A stretch of 64,000 nucleotides of DNA from Gillisella vitis (GCA_009744235.1 WPHV01000019.1:1-64000), one strand, 5' to 3'; counted from the first letter of the stretch, positions 1 to 9,425 are shown. Program-made: numbers and translations. Notes: generated from the letters alone by a model not told the origin.

Positions 1-304
1 CCAGGCCTAATGCCCAATCTATCGTGATCTTACAGTCAACAGAACCCTTCGTCGCTTCCGCGCCGCCGCTCCGTTTGCTGTGAGGCGGTTTCTAGGCCCA
101 CTCCCTCAATATGTCAAACCGGTTTTTGAAAGTTGAATCATTTTTTCGATAAGCTACTGATAACCAAACGAAATAGTCGCAAAAAAACGGACCGTATCGT
201 TTGGCGCGGCGTTCAAACCGTGAAATTTGGGCATCTGACGGGCAAAACGCCACCGGTAGGCGTCTTTTCATGGACAGGAGAGTAACCGCTCCCTAAAGTG
301 GCAG
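1..304. other. Intergenic DNA at window edge, no gene seen
   Basis: No convincing reading frame was found. A short hairpin (arms 247-251 and 259-263) followed by four T could be a weak terminator for a gene lying before the window. The remainder probably holds the promoter of the riboswitch-controlled transcript, but no clear -35/-10 pair could be assigned. Confidence 0.5.
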
Positions 305-505
305 TGTATCGGTTCTGCAAGTGTCAAAACGCGCGCGGATGAAAAGGGAATACGGTGAGGACGACCCAAGTAAGGGCCGAAACCGTGGCTGCCCCCGCAA
401 CTGTGAACGGCGAGCGATGTCCATCATGCCATTGGCCCCAAGGCCGATAAGGCGGACAAAGCCCAGACCCGTGAGCCAGGAGACCTGCCGATAAGCACGC
501 CGCGA
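305..505 (+). promoter_or_regulatory. Cobalamin (adenosylcobalamin) riboswitch
   Basis: The stretch carries the hallmark blocks of the cobalamin aptamer in order: GGGAATACGGTGAG near 347-360, GCCCCCGCAACTGTGA near 390-406, and the B12 box AGCCAGGAGACCTGCC at about 475-490. It ends about 55 bases before the start of a CbiM-like permease. By family knowledge, binding of cobalamin represses the downstream gene. Exact aptamer ends are estimated. Confidence 0.93.
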
Positions 506-559
506 AAGCGGTTCTCACCATCCCCGCGCGGAGGGCGCGGAAGAAAGGACTTGATCACA

Positions 560-1213
560 ATGCATATAGAAGTCGGGATTATCGATCCGGCCAGGATAGC
601 CCTTGCCAATGCCGCAGCGCTGTCACTGGTTGCCTCTCAACTGCCTGCACTTTGGCGTCATCCTCTGATGCTCCCTAAGACGGCGCTTGCCGCTGTTGCT
701 TTCTCAATCATGATGCAGGTCTGGCATCTGCCAGTAGGGCCATCGGAATTGCACCTAATCGGGGCGACCACCATTTATCTTCTCTTCGGCTTTACGCCCG
801 CCATGCTTGGCTTTGCGCTTGGCCTCGTCCTACAGGCATTTCTATTCGAGCCGGGGGACATTCCTCATCTCGGCGTCAATGCCCTATCACTGATGCTGCC
901 GATGATGCTGGTGCATTATACGCTTGGGAAGCGTCTTTTCTCTGGAGAAGTCGGCAAGCGCTTCAATCTCGCCAGGGTATTGGGGCTGGATGCCACCTAT
1001 TATGCCGGAGTGTCGGCCATGGTCGGTTTCTGGCTGGCTATTTCTAACGACGGTCTTGCCTTTGCCGACTGGGGGCGCTGGGTCATTGCTTATGCACCAG
1101 TCTTTGCCATTGAGGCATGCATCACGTTTATCATCGTGCTCGCCGTGCGGCGAATAAGGCACCTTCGCGTGACCAGCCAGATCACCGAGATCGACCGTTT
1201 GACCTTTGCCTGA
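560..1213 (+). CDS. CbiM-like ECF transporter permease, probably for cobalt
   Basis: A 217-residue integral membrane protein with about six hydrophobic segments, resembling the CbiM/NikM substrate-binding subunit of energy-coupling-factor metal transporters. The chosen ATG at 560 gives an N-terminus Met-His-Ile-Glu. In CbiM/NikM proteins the free amino group and His2 help bind the metal, so this start fits the family. The purine-rich box at 542-549 also suits it, and is too close to a possible TTG at 551. The upstream cobalamin riboswitch points to cobalt for B12 synthesis. CbiN, CbiQ and CbiO partners are not next to it, so it must share an energising module or act alone. Confidence 0.8.
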   Translation: MHIEVGIIDPARIALANAAALSLVASQLPALWRHPLMLPKTALAAVAFSIMMQVWHLPVGPSELHLIGATTIYLLFGFTPAMLGFALGLVLQAFLFEPGDIPHLGVNALSLMLPMMLVHYTLGKRLFSGEVGKRFNLARVLGLDATYYAGVSAMVGFWLAISNDGLAFADWGRWVIAYAPVFAIEACITFIIVLAVRRIRHLRVTSQITEIDRLTFA

Positions 1214-1240
1214 GATCAGCGCAATTTAAGAGAATGAGAG

Positions 1241-1269
1241 GCGCGCGTGCGTTGGCCGCGCGCTTTTTT
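1241..1269 (+). terminator. Rho-independent terminator of the CbiM-like gene
   Basis: A perfect 7-bp GC-only stem (1241-1247 with 1257-1263) is followed directly by six T. Confidence 0.85.
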
Positions 1270-1429
1270 CTTTGAAAATCCCACCGCGATGGGTTAGGCG
1301 CGCTAGGACTGCATCATGTTGAGAGCAGCCGGTTGGAATGTTCATGACGTGTTTGAGCTATAAAATTGATTTACGCGCTTGAACCAGATCACCAACGCGA
1401 GATGGCAGCGACATAAAAGGGGCCGAGCG

Positions 1430-2380
1430 ATGCGCATTTTGAAAGAAGCTTTTTTTTCCGAGCTTCCCAACTATTATCGCGGCAAAGTCAGGGAAAATTA
1501 CGATCTGCCGGATGGCAGCCGTATCATTATATCGACAGATCGTTTGAGCGCTTTCGACCGTATCCTGGCTTGCATCCCTTATAAAGGTCAGGTCCTGACG
1601 CAGACGGCGCGCTACTGGTTCGAGCAGACCGCCGATATTTGTCCCAACCATGTCATAGCCTATCCCGATCCTGCCATTGTCATCGGCAAACGCCTGACGA
1701 TCCTGCCTGTGGAAGTGGTGGTGCGCGGCTATCTGGCCGGCACGACCGGAACATCGATCCTGACACTCTATAAGAAGGGGCAGCGAACGATGTATGGCAT
1801 GACATTGCCAGACGGCATGCGCGATAATCAGAAACTGCCGCAGGCGATCATTACGCCGACCAGCAAGGAATTTGACGGTGGTCACGATGCACCGCTGACA
1901 CCGGCAGAAATTATCGATAATGGCCTGCTGACACCTGATCAATGGCAGCAGCTTTCTCAATATGCGCTGGCTCTTTTCGCGCGCGGCCAACAGAAGGCGG
2001 CAGAACGCGGCCTTATTCTCGTCGATACCAAATATGAATTCGGCACAGACGAGGCCGGGAACATCCTTCTGGCTGATGAGATCCATACACCAGATAGCAG
2101 CCGTTACTGGATTGCCGAAACTTATGAACAGGCCTTTGCGCAGGGAACCCGGCCGGCCAGCTTCGACAAGGACTTCGTACGGTCATGGGTGGCGGAACGA
2201 TGCGATCCGTATAAGGACGACATTCCAGAAATTCCACAGGACTTGGTCGAGGCAACTTCCAAAGTCTATATCCAGGCCTATGAGGCCATCACAGGATTGA
2301 CGTTCCAGGCCGATAACTCCGGTGAAACCCCCTTAGATCGCGTGAAAGCAAATCTGTTTTCCTATCTCGACCGGCGCTGA
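1430..2380 (+). CDS. purC: SAICAR synthase, long form (purine synthesis)
   Basis: Phosphoribosylaminoimidazole-succinocarboxamide synthase, which ligates aspartate to CAIR using ATP in purine synthesis (cytosol). The 316-residue protein starts with the typical YYRGKVRENYDL nucleotide-binding block, and carries STDRLSAFD and VVVRGYLAGT blocks and a late DTKYEFG motif. It is the longer, yeast Ade1-like form; rhizobia usually also carry a ~250-residue PurC beside purS/purQ/purL (family knowledge). The start at 1430 was chosen for the AAAAGGGG box at 1416-1422 and because the conserved domain begins immediately after. It stands apart from other pur genes, and the TetR gene begins 5 bases after its stop. 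Confidence 0.9.
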   Translation: MRILKEAFFSELPNYYRGKVRENYDLPDGSRIIISTDRLSAFDRILACIPYKGQVLTQTARYWFEQTADICPNHVIAYPDPAIVIGKRLTILPVEVVVRGYLAGTTGTSILTLYKKGQRTMYGMTLPDGMRDNQKLPQAIITPTSKEFDGGHDAPLTPAEIIDNGLLTPDQWQQLSQYALALFARGQQKAAERGLILVDTKYEFGTDEAGNILLADEIHTPDSSRYWIAETYEQAFAQGTRPASFDKDFVRSWVAERCDPYKDDIPEIPQDLVEATSKVYIQAYEAITGLTFQADNSGETPLDRVKANLFSYLDRR

Positions 2381-2385
2381 CGATC

Positions 2386-3054
2386 ATGACAGCGCCAAAA
2401 AGCACTGGCAAACCCACCGGACGAGGCGCTGGCAAGCGGGAACCATGCCGCCCGCGCAGGTCACGTCGTCCGGCGGCAGAAACTCGCCAGGAAATCCTGC
2501 GCGCAGCGGAGGAACTGTTTCGCCAGCGCGGATACCAACAGGTAGCGATGGCGGATATCGCAGCCGAGCTGGAAATGTCTCCGGCCAATGTATTCAAGCA
2601 TTTTCATTCCAAAACCGCGCTAGTCGATGCGATCGCGACAGCCCATCTCGAAAAACTAATGGCCGGGCTCGCTGACCTGGAACTGCTTCCTTCACCTCAG
2701 ATGAAATTGCTGCAAATGGCCGAGCAGCTCCTGACCAAACTGCTGCAGGACGTTTGCGACAATCCGCACCTGTTCAAAATGATCGTGCTGACCACCGATC
2801 TGGAACTCACCGCCGCCGATCTCTACAGGGAAAAGATTTGCGCAATTTTCGAAACCATCGTCCTTGAAGGCGTGGCGACGGGCGACTTTTTCGTAACCGA
2901 TCCGCGTCATACTGCATCCGTCATTGCCACCGCTTTGGAAGGGGTTATCCATCCACTTTCAATCACGCGGGAAAAGCCCGAGATTCTCCATATTCGCTGC
3001 CGGGATCTGATTGGCCTGGTGACTACCGCACTGCAAAATCCACTTGCAAAGTGA
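2386..3054 (+). CDS. TetR-family repressor, likely of the downstream RND pump
   Basis: A 222-residue TetR/AcrR regulator. After a basic, proline-rich 30-residue tail, the HTH region (about 31-77) reads RQEILRAAEELFRQRGYQQVAM, then an IAAELEMSPANVFKHFHSK recognition helix block, typical of the family. The C-terminal helical part should bind a pump substrate. It sits directly upstream of, and codirectional with, a three-gene RND efflux set. TetR repressors commonly control such pumps in rhizobia and Brucella (AmeR, SmeR, BepR), so local control is inferred. The start is the only ATG close to the purC stop; no strong ribosome-binding site is visible, suggesting coupling to purC. Confidence 0.85.
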   Translation: MTAPKSTGKPTGRGAGKREPCRPRRSRRPAAETRQEILRAAEELFRQRGYQQVAMADIAAELEMSPANVFKHFHSKTALVDAIATAHLEKLMAGLADLELLPSPQMKLLQMAEQLLTKLLQDVCDNPHLFKMIVLTTDLELTAADLYREKICAIFETIVLEGVATGDFFVTDPRHTASVIATALEGVIHPLSITREKPEILHIRCRDLIGLVTTALQNPLAK

Positions 3055-3070
3055 CGGTTGTTAATTTACG

Positions 3071-3202
3071 TCACAAGATAAGCCGTTTGTAGGCGAGCCG
3101 TGTCCTTGATGCCATAGCGCAAAAAACATCGGTCGATAGAGCGGTTACGGAATGTTATTGTCTTGTGATCATTTTCTTTTACTGAAACTGTCAGAACAAG
3201 AC
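3071..3202. promoter_or_regulatory. Possible operator elements before the RND operon
   Basis: TCACAAGA (3071-3078) and its exact reverse complement TCTTGTGA (3161-3168) flank the region, and GTCTTGT (3160-3166) pairs with ACAAGAC (3196-3202). Three related half-sites in one 172-base promoter gap suggest repressor binding, perhaps by the TetR protein. This is inference only. Confidence 0.3.
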
Positions 3203-3226
3203 TATCTCGGAAATTAGGATCTGCGC

Positions 3227-4462
3227 ATGGCCAGACATCTCACCCTGTCATCCATTATTCTCGTGGCGGCGATTGCGCTGAGCGGATGCAGCGATGACGG
3301 GAAAAAGCAAGCCGGCGGCCCGGGAGGACCAGGGGGGCCCGGAGGCGAAAGACCACCAAGCCCGGTGAGTGTTCTTGCAATTAAAAAATCCACGGCACCG
3401 CTGACGACCGTCTTGTCGGGCCGCGCGGAAGCTTTCCAATCTGCTGACATTCGTCCACGGGTCGGCGGCGTGATCAAGGAAATCGCCTTCAAGGAAGGCA
3501 GCTTCGTCAAGGCTGGCGATCTGCTCTACAAGATCGACGAGGATACCTATAGGGCTTCGTTGGATGAAGCCAAGGCTACCTTGGAAAAGTCTGAGGCGAG
3601 CGTCCCGGCTGCCCAGGCCAATCTCCAGCGCTATGAGCGTCTGGCCAATACTGGTGCATCGCAAAAAGAATATGAAGATGCCCAAACGACACTGCTCCAG
3701 GCAAAGGCATCCGTGTCTGAATCGCGCGCTTCTCTTCAGACCGCGCAGATCAATCTGGATCTGACATCCGTAAAGGCGCCTTTCGATGGTGTCACATCGG
3801 CGACCAATTATTCGATCGGCAACGTGGTCACGGCCAGCCAGACAGAATCGTTGATGACTCTGCGGCAGATTGATCCGATCTATATCTCCCTGAACGAATC
3901 CAGCGTTAATCTCCTGCGCCTGCGCGCCGCCATCGCCGCCAGCAATCTCAAGCGCAACGGCAACAAGGCGGATGCCGAGACGACCGATATCCGGCTGACG
4001 ATGGAGGACGGCACTGACTATCCGCATGTCGGCAAGATCGATATGTCTGAAATGGCGGTCAGCACCTCAACGGGAACAGTGACGATTCGTGCATTGTTCG
4101 ACAATCCGGACAATCTCATCCTGCCCGGCATGTATGTCCGTGCTACGATCACCGTTGGCGAAGAAGACGGTTATCTCATTCCTCAGCGCGCTGCCAGCCG
4201 CAATGCCAATGGCGACCTGACCGCCAAATTCGTAAACGCAGACAACAAAGTTGAAACCCGGACATTCCGCAGCAGCAAGCTGTCTGGCAACAATTGGCTG
4301 GTCAATGACGGCATCAAGGAAGGCGACCAGTTGATCCTCGATGGCTTCCAGTCGATCACCGACAACGCCACGGTCAAGCCGGTTCCCTCGGAAATCGATT
4401 CCAAGGGCTTTGTTATTGCGCCGGCAGCAGGCAAGACTGCGACGGAAGCACCGAAATCATGA
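3227..4462 (+). CDS. RND efflux periplasmic adaptor lipoprotein (membrane fusion protein)
   Basis: A 411-residue adaptor linking the inner-membrane pump to the outer-membrane channel. The N-terminus is a lipoprotein signal with lipobox LSGC (Cys21), followed by a striking glycine/proline linker (about 31-40). The barrel-sandwich halves (GRAEAFQSADIRPRVGG and LTSVKAPFDGVTSATN) flank a coiled-coil hairpin of about residues 110-180. This is the AcrA/MexA family layout and usual length. An AGGAT box precedes the ATG. It is first gene of the pump operon, 44 bases before the RND gene. Closest remembered systems are AmeABC and SmeAB/BepDE; I do not assign a symbol. Confidence 0.93.
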   Translation: MARHLTLSSIILVAAIALSGCSDDGKKQAGGPGGPGGPGGERPPSPVSVLAIKKSTAPLTTVLSGRAEAFQSADIRPRVGGVIKEIAFKEGSFVKAGDLLYKIDEDTYRASLDEAKATLEKSEASVPAAQANLQRYERLANTGASQKEYEDAQTTLLQAKASVSESRASLQTAQINLDLTSVKAPFDGVTSATNYSIGNVVTASQTESLMTLRQIDPIYISLNESSVNLLRLRAAIAASNLKRNGNKADAETTDIRLTMEDGTDYPHVGKIDMSEMAVSTSTGTVTIRALFDNPDNLILPGMYVRATITVGEEDGYLIPQRAASRNANGDLTAKFVNADNKVETRTFRSSKLSGNNWLVNDGIKEGDQLILDGFQSITDNATVKPVPSEIDSKGFVIAPAAGKTATEAPKS

Positions 4463-4506
4463 TGTCAGAGGACATCTCCTGCAACATCGTGATCAGGAAT
4501 TAACTC

Positions 4507-7500
4507 ATGTCAAAATTCTTCATACGGCGACCGATTTTCGCCTGGGTGATCGCGATCGTGATCATGCTGGGTGGCGGGCTGGCGATCACCAGCCTGTCGA
4601 TTTCGCAATACCCGGAAATCGCACCACCATCCGTAAAAATCAGCGCCACCTATACAGGTGCCAGCGCCGATACCGTCAAGAAGACCGTTACTCAGATCAT
4701 TGAGGACGGAATGACGGGGCTGGATGGACTGACATATATGACCTCTTCATCGACGTCTGGATCATCATCCATCACGTTGACCTTCGACAACAGTATCGAT
4801 CCGGACATGGCCCAGGTCCAGGTCCAGAACAAACTGCAACTGGTGGAATCGCAATTACCGTCCGTAGTGCAAAATCTCGGCATCGAAGTGACGAAATCGA
4901 CCTCCAGTATCCTGTTGGTTGGCGCCCTCGTGTCCACGGATGGCAAGCGCACCTCAGCAGACCTCGGCGATATCTTTTCCGCTCAGATCGAAGACCAGGT
5001 AAAGCGCCTGGAAGGCGTCGGCAATATCAATGCCTTCGGCTCCGCCTTTGCCATGCGCGTCTGGCTCGATCCCTTCAAGCTGCGCAAGTTTCAGCTGACA
5101 CCTGCGGATGTCACCTCAGCCATTGAAGCACAGAATACCCAGATTTCGGTTGGCTCGGTTGGCGGTCTTCCAGCTGTCGAGGGACAGCAGATCAACGTCA
5201 CGATGACAGCTCAGAGCCAGTTGACCACTGTGTCGGACTTTGAGCGGATCATCCTGAAGGTCGATACCAGCGGTGCAAATGTCCGCTTGAGCGATGTGGC
5301 ACGGGTTGAAATCGGCCAGGAAAGCTACACCTCCACCTCGCGGTCGAACCGTCAGGCGGCATCCGGCTTCGCGGTTAACCTTGCAACGGGAGCGAATGCT
5401 CTCGATACGGCCTCCCGTGTGAAGGCCAAGCTGGCGCAGATCGCTCCGGCATTGCCCCAGAATGTCAGCATCATCTATCCTTACGACACAACGCCTTTCG
5501 TATCACTTTCGATCGAAAAGGTCGTTCATACGCTGATTGAAGCTATCGTCCTCGTCTTCTTCGTCTTGTTGATCTTCCTACAGAACCTGCGGGCGACATT
5601 CATTCCGATGATCGCCGTGCCCGTCGTTTTGCTTGGTACGTTTGGCATTCTGGCGCTGACGGGATATTCGATCAACACACTGACCATGTTCGCCATGGTG
5701 CTTGCCATCGGCCTTCTCGTCGATGATGCCATCGTCGTGGTGGAAAATGTCGAACGCATCATGACCGAAGAGGGCCTGCCCCCCCTGGAGGCGACCCAGA
5801 AATCCATGGGTGAAATCACTGGCGCCATCGTCGGCATCGCCCTGGTGCTGACGGCCGTGTTCGTTCCCATGGCATTTTTCGGTGGCTCGACCGGCATTAT
5901 CTATCGTCAGTTTTCGGTCACCATCATTTCGGCGATGCTGCTTTCAGCAGTTGTCGCACTGGTCCTGACACCTGCGCTTTGCGCGACGATACTGAAACCG
6001 ATAGACAAGAGTCATAGGAAGACGACCGGTCCAGCCGCTTGGTTCAATCGCAATTTCGACCGCACGACCAATGGCTACGTATGGTCCATTGGTCACCTGC
6101 TGAAGCGCCCGCTCCGGCTTCTGTTGATATTCGCGGTACTGGTCGGCGGTTGCGCCTGGCTGTTCCTGCGCCTGCCCTCCTCCTTCCTTCCGCAGGAAGA
6201 CCAGGGCGTGCTAATGACGATCGTCCAGCTCCCAAATGGCTCGACCTCGGCGCAGACGGGCGAAGTGATGAAAAAGGTTGAGGATTACCTGCTCGACAAG
6301 GAAAGCAGCGTTGTCGATTCGGTTTTCGCCGTCAATGGTTTCAGCTTCAACGGAAGCGGCCAGAACTATGGCCTGGTTTTCGCCAAGCTGAAGGATTTCG
6401 ACCTGCGCAAGAAGCCGGATATGGCCGCAAGTGCCATCGTCCAACGAGCGATGGGTTATTTCATGACCATTCGTGAAGCGCAGGTCTTTCCGATTCTGCC
6501 ACCGGCCATTCAGGGCATGGGCAATTCCAGCGGTTTTTCCTTGTATCTCGTTGATAACGGGAACCACGGCTCGGAAGCACTGTCGATCGCTGCGAAACAA
6601 CTGCTGGCGCAGGCCAATAGCAGCGGCGTTATCACCGCCATGCGCCCGAACGACCGCGATGAGGAAAGTCAGGTCAAGCTTATTCTCGACCAGGAAAAGC
6701 TTAGCGCCATGGGCGTGACGATTTCCGACGCCAACTCTATGCTGACGACCATTTTCGCCGGCACCAATGTCAATGACTTTACGCTGAACAACAAGATCAA
6801 GAAGGTCTATGTCCAGGCCGATGCCCCCTATCGCATGCAGGCCGAGGACATAAAATATTGGGATGCCCGCAATTCGAGCAATGAGATGGTCCCCTTCTCA
6901 TCGTTCACGGACGCAAAATGGGTAAACGGGCTTCCTTCGATTTCGGCTTTCAACGCTGTCACCGCCTTCTCGCTCGACGGTTCTGCGGCGCCCGGCGTCA
7001 GCTCCGGCGACGCAATGGATGAAGTAGAACGTCTGGTTTCCAAGATGGATGGCGGCTACACCGTCGCTTGGCAGGGCATCTCCTATCAGGAAAGATTGTC
7101 AGGCTCGCAGGCGCCCTTGCTCTACGCCTTGTCGGTGTTGATCGTCTTCCTATGCCTATCGGCACTCTACGAAAGCTGGTCGATCCCCTTCTCGGTGATC
7201 ATGGCCGTGCCGATCGGTGTTCTTGGCGCCGTTGCGGCAGCAACTTTGATGGGGCAGGACAACGACGTCTACTTCAAGGTCGGGCTGCTTACCACAATCG
7301 GTCTGGCGGCAAAGAACGCCATTCTGATCGTCGAGTTCGCCAAGGAGCGACAGGAACACGGATTGAGCCTGATGGATGCGACCCTGGAGGCGGCAAGACT
7401 CCGTCTTCGGCCGATCATCATGACCTCTCTCGCCTTCATTCTGGGCGTCGTTCCGCTGGCAATCGCTACTGGCGCGGGCTCTGCAGCGCAGAATGCAATC

Positions 7501-7641
7501 GGCATCGGCGTACTCGGTGGTATGCTTTCTGCAACACTGCTCGGAATTTTCTTTGTTCCATCCTTTTTTGTCATTGTCAGACGCGCTTCAAACCGTGCAA
7601 AAGCCAAAGAAGAGCTGTTACAAGCTGAGCAGAAACGATAG
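4507..7641 (+). CDS. RND multidrug efflux transporter (HAE1 type)
   Basis: A 1044-residue inner-membrane proton/drug antiporter of the AcrB/MexB family and typical length. It starts with FIRRPIFAWVIAI (first membrane helix). Helix 4 carries GLLVDDAIVVVENVER, whose paired Asp residues form the proton relay. Two large periplasmic loops and a second set of membrane segments with KNAILIVEFAKE complete the usual duplication. An AGGA box sits at about 4494-4497. It lies between its adaptor and an outer-membrane channel gene, so a complete tripartite pump can be made. Substrates cannot be read from sequence; HAE1 pumps usually export hydrophobic or amphiphilic drugs. Confidence 0.95.
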   Translation: MSKFFIRRPIFAWVIAIVIMLGGGLAITSLSISQYPEIAPPSVKISATYTGASADTVKKTVTQIIEDGMTGLDGLTYMTSSSTSGSSSITLTFDNSIDPDMAQVQVQNKLQLVESQLPSVVQNLGIEVTKSTSSILLVGALVSTDGKRTSADLGDIFSAQIEDQVKRLEGVGNINAFGSAFAMRVWLDPFKLRKFQLTPADVTSAIEAQNTQISVGSVGGLPAVEGQQINVTMTAQSQLTTVSDFERIILKVDTSGANVRLSDVARVEIGQESYTSTSRSNRQAASGFAVNLATGANALDTASRVKAKLAQIAPALPQNVSIIYPYDTTPFVSLSIEKVVHTLIEAIVLVFFVLLIFLQNLRATFIPMIAVPVVLLGTFGILALTGYSINTLTMFAMVLAIGLLVDDAIVVVENVERIMTEEGLPPLEATQKSMGEITGAIVGIALVLTAVFVPMAFFGGSTGIIYRQFSVTIISAMLLSAVVALVLTPALCATILKPIDKSHRKTTGPAAWFNRNFDRTTNGYVWSIGHLLKRPLRLLLIFAVLVGGCAWLFLRLPSSFLPQEDQGVLMTIVQLPNGSTSAQTGEVMKKVEDYLLDKESSVVDSVFAVNGFSFNGSGQNYGLVFAKLKDFDLRKKPDMAASAIVQRAMGYFMTIREAQVFPILPPAIQGMGNSSGFSLYLVDNGNHGSEALSIAAKQLLAQANSSGVITAMRPNDRDEESQVKLILDQEKLSAMGVTISDANSMLTTIFAGTNVNDFTLNNKIKKVYVQADAPYRMQAEDIKYWDARNSSNEMVPFSSFTDAKWVNGLPSISAFNAVTAFSLDGSAAPGVSSGDAMDEVERLVSKMDGGYTVAWQGISYQERLSGSQAPLLYALSVLIVFLCLSALYESWSIPFSVIMAVPIGVLGAVAAATLMGQDNDVYFKVGLLTTIGLAAKNAILIVEFAKERQEHGLSLMDATLEAARLRLRPIIMTSLAFILGVVPLAIATGAGSAAQNAIGIGVLGGMLSATLLGIFFVPSFFVIVRRASNRAKAKEELLQAEQKR

Positions 7642-7655
7642 GTTAAAAAACAGTT

Positions 7656-7685
7656 GCCGCGCTCCCAAAAAAAGCGCGGCATTTT
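7656..7685 (+). terminator. Intercistronic hairpin (attenuator or partial terminator)
   Basis: A perfect 8-bp stem GCCGCGCT/AGCGCGGC (7656-7663 with 7673-7680) with a 9-base loop and ATTTTC behind it lies in the 112-base gap between the pump and channel genes. It probably lowers or separates expression of the channel gene. Confidence 0.55.
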
Positions 7686-7753
7686 CGAGATTGTGGCGGT
7701 CGCGGCCCATTGCTTGCTCGGCGCGCCTTCGGATTGAAACAGGGATAGAATAG

Positions 7754-9205
7754 ATGGTCTCCGTACGCTTAGCTGCGCCCTTTGCAATGCTGCTTCTGTC
7801 AGGTTGCGTGATGGGGCCCGAGCACAGCCCGCCACAAACCGCACTTCCTGCCAAATTTACAGAGGGTGGGACCAAATCTGCGCAGGACACAACCACCGTT
7901 CAGTGGTGGACGGCGTTCAACGATGCGCGCCTCAACACGCTGATCAACCAGGGCGTCAACCAGAATCTTGACGTTCTACAAGCACTGGAGCGGATCGAAC
8001 AGGCGCGCGCGACCGTCGTCACCTCATCTGCGGGCGGCCTGCCAAGCCTGACGGGCACGGCAAGCGAAAGCGGCAGCCAGACCAATGGCGGCTATAATTC
8101 TCAACCTCGCGCTTGGGAATCCAAAGGTGAACTTTCCGCGTCTTGGCTTCTCGATCTCTGGGGTCAATATCGCCGCGCCAAGCAGAGCGCTACTGCATCG
8201 CTTGATGCCGCCTATGCCAGCGTCGATACCTCTCGCCTGACCTATCTTTCCGATCTGGCAACAGCCTATATCGATGCCCGCTACTATCAGGCTCGAATCG
8301 CAATCGCCAACGAAGCCGTCAAATCTCGCCGCGAAACCCTTGCGCTGACCAAGCTGCAGCTTGAGGCCGGTGCTGCTTCGCGCCTCGACGTCGTGCAGTC
8401 CGAAGGTCTGGTCAACTCGCAGTTGGCGGATATTCCGGGCTTTGAAGCCAACTTCTATAGCAATGCCTATCATATCTCGACGCTTCTTGGCCTTCCGGCC
8501 TCGACGCTCATCAACGATCTGAAGAAGCATGCTCCTCAGCCGGTTGCCCGTCGTGTGGTTCTGTCGGGAATTCCGGCTGATCTGATCCGCAACCGTCCTG
8601 ACATTCGCAAGGCCGAACGCGATCTGGCCGCCGCCGTTTACGACATCGGCAATGCGCAGGCGCAGTTGCTGCCTTCGATCACGCTCAGCGGCTCGATTTC
8701 GCCGTCCTATGTGCATTCCAACACCCACGGCACAGCCAATACCTGGTCCTTCGGCCCGTCGCTCAACCTGCCGATTTTCGATGGCGGTACGCTGCGTGCC
8801 AATGTCAAGAACGCCCAGTCGGTCGCTCGTGAAAAATACCTGGCCTGGAAGCAGACTGTGCTGAACGGCGTCGAAGACGTTGAAAGCGCGCTTGCTGCCT
8901 ATAACCGCGATGCTCGCGCCGTTGCAGCCAATCGCGCCTATGTAAAGTCCTATAAGGAAGCGCTCGAACTTTCGACCGCATCCTATAAGGACGGCGCTTC
9001 GTCCCTGCTCGACGTCTTGGATGCTCAGCGTGAGTTGACCACCGCTCAGGCCAGCCTTGCCGAGTCGATCCAGCAAATGGCCAATGACTATGTGACACTG
9101 AATGTGGCCATTGGCGGCGGCTATAATTTCAATGGCAAGGCCCAGGCTATTGAAGCCACTGTCAAGCCTGCGGATATCCCGCCCGCACTTGCCAAAGCCA
9201 AGTAA
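7754..9205 (+). CDS. Outer-membrane efflux channel lipoprotein (NodT/OprM type)
   Basis: A 483-residue TolC-like outer-membrane factor. The signal peptide ends in the lipobox LSGC (Cys18), so it should be lipid-anchored in the outer membrane. The body shows the internal duplication of the family: WWTAFNDARLNTLINQGVNQNLD near the start, and NRPDIRKAERDLAAAVYDIGNAQAQLLPS as the second repeat. It is third gene of the pump set and completes the export path. A hairpin separates it from the RND gene, so its level may differ from the others. Some rhizobial relatives (NodT) lie in nodulation clusters, but the context here is drug efflux. Confidence 0.93.
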   Translation: MVSVRLAAPFAMLLLSGCVMGPEHSPPQTALPAKFTEGGTKSAQDTTTVQWWTAFNDARLNTLINQGVNQNLDVLQALERIEQARATVVTSSAGGLPSLTGTASESGSQTNGGYNSQPRAWESKGELSASWLLDLWGQYRRAKQSATASLDAAYASVDTSRLTYLSDLATAYIDARYYQARIAIANEAVKSRRETLALTKLQLEAGAASRLDVVQSEGLVNSQLADIPGFEANFYSNAYHISTLLGLPASTLINDLKKHAPQPVARRVVLSGIPADLIRNRPDIRKAERDLAAAVYDIGNAQAQLLPSITLSGSISPSYVHSNTHGTANTWSFGPSLNLPIFDGGTLRANVKNAQSVAREKYLAWKQTVLNGVEDVESALAAYNRDARAVAANRAYVKSYKEALELSTASYKDGASSLLDVLDAQRELTTAQASLAESIQQMANDYVTLNVAIGGGYNFNGKAQAIEATVKPADIPPALAKAK

Positions 9206-9226
9206 GCATCAGACTTTTCATGCACA

Positions 9227-9256
9227 CGCCCGGCGATCCTGATCGCCGGGCGTTTT
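9227..9256 (+). terminator. Rho-independent terminator of the efflux operon
   Basis: A near-perfect inverted repeat of 12 bp (9227-9238 with 9241-9252; in practice a 10-bp stem and 6-base loop) is followed by TTTT. Confidence 0.85.
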
Positions 9257-9335
9257 CTATTGACGGTCATTTTGTTTGCATTGCGTGTGGCCGACAGCAC
9301 CGAGCGCAAGCGTCTTTAAAGCTCCCGCATGACAC

Positions 9336-9374
9336 CAAAAAGCCCGGCTCGCGAAAGCAAGCCGGGCTTTTCTT
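9336..9374 (-). terminator. Terminator of efp (bidirectional)
   Basis: A perfect 12-bp stem AAAAGCCCGGCT/AGCCGGGCTTTT (9338-9349 with 9360-9371) has a T run on both strands. It lies about 50 bases beyond the efp stop and also backs up the efflux operon terminator. Confidence 0.85.
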
Positions 9375-9425
9375 TAATCAAACATCAGGCAGAAACGACA
9401 GCTCGAAGCGCCGGAGTGCCGAACA

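Noticed and set aside
551..559. TTG at 551 as start of the CbiM-like gene
   Set aside because: It lies directly against the purine-rich box and would hide the Met-His N-terminus needed for metal binding.
8024..9076. Long minus-strand open frame (350 codons) opposite the efflux channel gene
   Set aside because: It lies wholly within a well-supported NodT-type channel gene on the other strand, has no recognisable domain, and is a product of high GC content.
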